DNA of 7,513 bases from the NCBI GenBank assembly GCA_030589055.1, contig JAUUWK010000046.1:1-7513 (forward strand), in the 5' to 3' direction. Shown here in pieces: positions 5,648 to 7,513 of the stretch (its first letter is position 1; each line of letters begins with the position of its first letter). The notes under the pieces were generated by a model that saw only the letters and a program-made list of their open reading frames with translations, ran no database searches and was not told the DNA's origin. The translations under genes and the position numbers were made by a program. The stretch is from Candidatus Bathyarchaeota archaeon. GTDB lineage: Archaea; Thermoproteota; Bathyarchaeia; Bathyarchaeales; Bathycorpusculaceae.

Positions 5648-5758
5648 TTGGATGCTGAATCTGCTCAAGATTTGAGGAGAATGCTCAGGGAAATAGGCTA
5701 TTCGGTTGGTGCTGTTGAAGAAATTTTAAAATGGTATACGCCGAAGAATTTCGATTAG
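5648..5758 (+). CDS. 36-residue microprotein upstream of the GIY-YIG gene
   Basis: The gene starts at TTG and ends at TAG 5756-5758, encoding 36 residues: MDAESAQDLRRMLREIG followed by YSVGAVEEILKWYTPKNFD. The text looks like real protein: an amphipathic helix (about residues 5-16), a turn at IGYS (16-19), and a second helix (about 20-30) ending in KWY. This suggests a small two-helix bundle that could dimerise or bind a partner. Support comes from the GGTGAT site five bases upstream, the TATA box placed for a leader of about 15 bases, and only 10 bases to the GTG of the DUF123 gene, which has no good ribosome site of its own and may depend on coupling. I recall LREIGYS...I.KWY-type segments in archaeal proteins but cannot assign a family. 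An accessory role for the GIY-YIG protein is inference from position. Confidence 0.62.
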   Translation: MDAESAQDLRRMLREIGYSVGAVEEILKWYTPKNFD

Positions 5759-5768
5759 ATGAACTATT

Positions 5769-6161
5769 GTGAAGGGCGTTTATATTCTGGTGATCTCGGT
5801 TAGCAAAGATGTTACGGTGAAGGTAGCCGCTTTAGGCGACGTAAATTTTGAGGAGGGCTCGTATGCCTATGTGGGTTCTGCTCAGCAGGGCTTAGAAAAA
5901 CGGGTGAAGCGGCATCTTAGAAAGGCTAAACGGAAGTTTTGGCATGTTGACTATCTGCTTGATGACGATGCTGTAAGGGTTCTGAAGGTTTTCTACAAGG
6001 AGGCGACCAAGTCTGAGGAGTGCAGGCTTGCAACAAAGCTGGGTGAGAGAGGTATTCCAATCGCGGATTTTGGTTGTTCCGATTGCAAGTGCATAAGTCA
6101 CCTGTTCAGGGTGGATGATTACAGTTTCTTGAGAAGTTCTATGTCTGAAATGCAGTTGTAA
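5769..6161 (+). CDS. DUF123 family GIY-YIG (Uri superfamily) predicted endonuclease
   Basis: The 130-residue product matches DUF123 (COG1833), a compact archaeal and bacterial branch of the GIY-YIG nuclease fold. Landmarks: KGVYILVI (2-9, the GIY strand), YAYVGSA (32-38, the YIG strand), R45 and R48-H49 in the helix after it, KFWHVDYLL (56-64), the metal-binding type glutamate in KSEECRLA (81-88; E83/E84), and the family's closing motif FGCSDCKCISHLF (101-113) with C103, C106, C108 and H111, which could hold a metal. GIY-YIG enzymes cut one DNA strand in a Mg-dependent way, but I know of no established substrate for this family. The GTG start gives the usual family N-terminus; the site before it is weak and the gene follows the 36-residue frame by 10 bases, so coupled translation is likely. 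It ends with TAA directly followed by TAG. Confidence 0.9.
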   Translation: MKGVYILVISVSKDVTVKVAALGDVNFEEGSYAYVGSAQQGLEKRVKRHLRKAKRKFWHVDYLLDDDAVRVLKVFYKEATKSEECRLATKLGERGIPIADFGCSDCKCISHLFRVDDYSFLRSSMSEMQL

Positions 6162-6245
6162 TAGGCTGTAACTCTTGGTCCGTGCGCTGTTCATTTCTGC
6201 GATTCAAACCCTTGTTGTTGTCGGCAATCCGGAGACTTTCAAGAT

Positions 6246-6569
6246 TTGGCTTTGATATTCGAGGACATGAAGGAGCAGAGACTCTTTACAGTGTTGAAGA
6301 ATCCTAGGTTAAGCGACACAGAAATGGCTGAGCGTTTAGGGTCTTCGCAGCCAACCATCACCAGAACGAGAAATCAGCTTGAAAAAGAAGGCAATATTAA
6401 ATCTTACACGATCGTCCCTGACTTCGTGAAACTGGGCTACCAGATCTTAGCGTTTACCTTCATAAAAATGAAGTCTTACCCAAGTGTGGAGGAAACTGGA
6501 AAAACAGCTAGGCTCGCCACAGAATGGGTAGGCAAACATCACAACATCATTTTTACTGCGTTACCATGA
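6246..6569 (+). CDS. Lrp/AsnC-type winged-helix regulator, C-terminally shortened
   Basis: The 107-residue product has a winged helix at residues 8-62: LKNPRLSDTEMAERLG (17-32), the recognition helix SSQPTITRTRNQLEKEG (33-49) and the wing IKSYTIVPDFVKLGY (51-65), all typical of archaeal Lrp/AsnC regulators. A second domain begins with QILAFTFIKMKSYPS (66-80) and reaches EWVGKHHNIIFTALP before a TGA. Related archaeal regulators that I recall go on for roughly 40 or more residues from this point, so the effector or RAM-like domain seems cut off. Neither of the other two forward frames after 6569 shows a convincing continuation. TTG 6246 is the first start after an in-frame stop and has GGAG 11 bases upstream (6231-6234). 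The gene could be a working short DNA-binding protein or a decaying remnant. Third-base use (more A and C) differs from the plus-strand genes to its left. Confidence 0.7.
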   Translation: MALIFEDMKEQRLFTVLKNPRLSDTEMAERLGSSQPTITRTRNQLEKEGNIKSYTIVPDFVKLGYQILAFTFIKMKSYPSVEETGKTARLATEWVGKHHNIIFTALP

Positions 6570-6575
6570 AATTCT

Positions 6576-6602
6576 GAGAAAAACCTCTGAAAATGAGGCT
6601 TG
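6576..6602 (-). terminator. Hairpin plus T-run after the metallophosphoesterase gene
   Basis: On the minus strand AAGCCTC, a loop ATTTTCA, and GAGGTTT form a 7-pair stem including one G-U pair, running into TTCTC; five T's (6579-6583) lie at the 3' side. It begins three bases after the stop codon at 6605-6607. This looks like an intrinsic terminator, although archaea often need only the T-run. Confidence 0.45.
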
Positions 6603-6604
6603 CG

Positions 6605-7372
6605 TTAGAAAGTTGCTGATTGGAATATGTCTTGGGGTTGAAGTATTTCTCTGTGCCTTACTATTTCTTTGAAGTCTACGTAGCCTCCGCCGACTATCTT
6701 TAGTTTAGACATGATTGTGTAGTTTTTGATTTGTATAACGTTGTAGGAGTTCAGGAAGAATCCTCGGAGTTTTTCGCATGAAGCGCTTCCGGCGTGGACT
6801 ACTTGCATGTTTTCTATTTGCCATTTCCATGGTCTGTGGCGGTGTCCACATAGGACTAGGTTTGCTTGGGTTTTTGTTAGGCTTCTTAGGACGTCGCCTG
6901 CATCTATGATGGTGATTTGGTCTGCTCCTGTATCTGGCACTGGGATTATGTGGTGGTGGATTGCCACGATTTTTGTGTGGTTTTTGTATTTTTTTAGGGT
7001 GTTTTCTAGCCATAGGTTTTGTCTGTGTCCTACTTCGCCGTCGTCTCTGTCTGGCCTTGCACTGCTTAACACTATTATTACTGTGTTGTCGATTTCTGTG
7101 ATTTGGTTAAAGGGAAAATATTGTCTGAAGAGCAGGTATCCGGTGGCACGGTAGTCGTGGTTTCCGCTCACGTATATGATGTTTTTAGGTTTTAGTTGTT
7201 TGAGTTCTCCTGCTGCTTGTTTAAATTGAGATTGTATACCATCTTCTGTCAGATCACCGGTAATGACTACAGCGTCTGGCGACATGGCGTTAATTTCCTT
7301 TATGGCAGTGCGGAAAGTTTCCTGGTTGAACATGGGTCCGCAGTGAATGTCCGAAATCTGAACAAGCAACAT
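6605..7372 (-). CDS. Calcineurin-like metallophosphoesterase (CpdA/Icc type)
   Basis: The 255-residue product has all five metallophosphoesterase blocks: D8 and H10 (QISDIH), D40 (ITGDLTEDG), N71 and H72 (VSGNHDY), the H139-H141 run (AIHHH) and GHRH (176-179). These residues bind two metal ions in the active site. Block order and length resemble the cyclic-nucleotide phosphodiesterase (CpdA/Icc) branch, but that branch also contains enzymes for other phosphodiesters and monoesters, so the substrate is open. No signal peptide or membrane helix is seen. The ATG at 7370-7372 opens directly into the first strand (MLLVQISDIH), as usual for this family; a weak CGTGA (7379-7383) lies six bases upstream. 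The gene is convergent with the Lrp-like gene and has a likely terminator right after its stop. Third positions favour A and C, in keeping with other minus-strand genes here. Confidence 0.92.
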   Translation of the reverse strand: MLLVQISDIHCGPMFNQETFRTAIKEINAMSPDAVVITGDLTEDGIQSQFKQAAGELKQLKPKNIIYVSGNHDYRATGYLLFRQYFPFNQITEIDNTVIIVLSSARPDRDDGEVGHRQNLWLENTLKKYKNHTKIVAIHHHIIPVPDTGADQITIIDAGDVLRSLTKTQANLVLCGHRHRPWKWQIENMQVVHAGSASCEKLRGFFLNSYNVIQIKNYTIMSKLKIVGGGYVDFKEIVRHREILQPQDIFQSATF

Positions 7373-7410
7373 GATTTTTCACGCTTCTCAAACCAAAGCA
7401 AAACAACAAC

Positions 7411-7417
7411 TAATAAA
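7411..7417 (-). promoter_or_regulatory. Possible TATA box of the metallophosphoesterase gene
   Basis: The minus strand reads TTTATTA. It predicts a start near 7389 and a leader of about 17 bases, which would include the weak CGTGA ribosome site. Moderate match only. Confidence 0.35.
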
Positions 7418-7461
7418 CATTATGGAAAAGGGTGCTGTCAAGTTGATGGTTGCTTGAAGAG

Positions 7462-7496
7462 GCTGTAAAAAATCGGTTGCTGTAAAAAAGCGGTTG
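7462..7496. repeat. Two-copy tandem repeat, 17-base period
   Basis: GCTGTAAAAAATCGGTTG (7462-7479) is followed at once by GCTGTAAAAAAGCGGTTG (7479-7496), sharing one G and differing at one base. It lies in the stretch 7421-7513, where I see no supported gene. It could be a regulator site for a gene starting beyond the window, or slippage-derived. Confidence 0.55.
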
Positions 7497-7513
7497 ATAG
7501 TTTTTACGAAGAG

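Noticed and set aside
6162..6245. tRNA-like or small RNA text (GATTCAAACCC) between the GIY-YIG and Lrp-like genes
   Set aside because: No acceptor stem or anticodon arm can be folded around it, and no TATA box precedes it. I see nothing definite in this gap besides the GGAG site.
6560..6660. Continuation of the Lrp-like protein in the next frame (RYHEILRKTSENEACVRKLL...)
   Set aside because: The text is open but does not resemble the missing part of the domain and it runs into the end of the metallophosphoesterase gene. I could not support a frameshift.
7462..7496. CRISPR array
   Set aside because: The two copies are directly adjacent with no spacer, and the unit is too short.
7391..7513. 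Minus-strand open frame from the right edge (LFVKTINRFFTATDFLQPLQ...)
   Set aside because: Forty-one codons without a recognisable domain, overlapping the tandem repeat and the likely promoter of the metallophosphoesterase. Could be the tail of an outside gene, but nothing supports it.
7494..7513. Possible start of a rightward gene at TTG 7494 (MIVFTK...)
   Set aside because: Only six codons are visible and no clear ribosome site precedes it.
7430..7513. C/D-box guide RNA near TTGATGG
   Set aside because: The C box is incomplete and no CTGA D box is found at a suitable distance.

Overview
The window reads as archaeal DNA. TATA-type boxes lie about 25 bases before the inferred transcript starts. 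Shine-Dalgarno sites are of the GGTGA/GGAG type, TTG and GTG starts are frequent, and at least one message looks leaderless. The protein families also fit: an archaeal-type adenosylhomocysteinase without the C-terminal tail of the human enzyme, an MtaD/DadD-type deaminase, a pilin-like exported protein, a DUF123 GIY-YIG protein and a DUF3795 protein. GC content is moderate to low. A Bathyarchaeia-like or other uncultured archaeon is my guess from the overall look, not something the sequence proves.

Layout. Positions 1-635 (+ strand) hold the C-terminal end of a membrane-anchored protein and a complete pilin-like exported protein with its own promoter. Positions 692-3916 (- strand) hold four genes read leftward: a 66-residue membrane hairpin protein, an MTA/SAH deaminase (mtaD/dadD type) joined to it by an ATGA overlap, an S-adenosylhomocysteine hydrolase (ahcY) 35 bases further on, and, after 71 bases and a probable second promoter, a 102-residue two-helix membrane protein. 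A divergent promoter region (3917-4011) separates this block from an APH/choline-kinase-fold phosphotransferase (+). That gene ends with its stop codon overlapping the stop of a convergent DUF3795 cysteine-rich protein (-). A nearly symmetric TATA box at 5602-5612 can drive the DUF3795 gene leftward and, rightward, a 36-residue microprotein followed by the DUF123 GIY-YIG protein. Next come a shortened Lrp/AsnC-type regulator (+) and a calcineurin-like metallophosphoesterase (-) with a hairpin-plus-T-run terminator. The last 90 bases carry a 17-base tandem repeat and no gene I can support.

How the genes work together. The clearest functional unit is the deaminase-hydrolase pair. SAH left by methyltransferases may be hydrolysed directly by AhcY. 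Alternatively it may first be deaminated to S-inosylhomocysteine and then hydrolysed to homocysteine and inosine, the route described for Methanocaldococcus jannaschii. The membrane proteins flanking the pair have no known role. The other genes look like independent housekeeping or accessory units. Two points stand out beyond gene content: a strand-wise third-base bias shared by genes on both strands but broken at 1-635 and in the Lrp-like gene, and the 36-residue microprotein with its own ribosome binding site just before the GIY-YIG gene.
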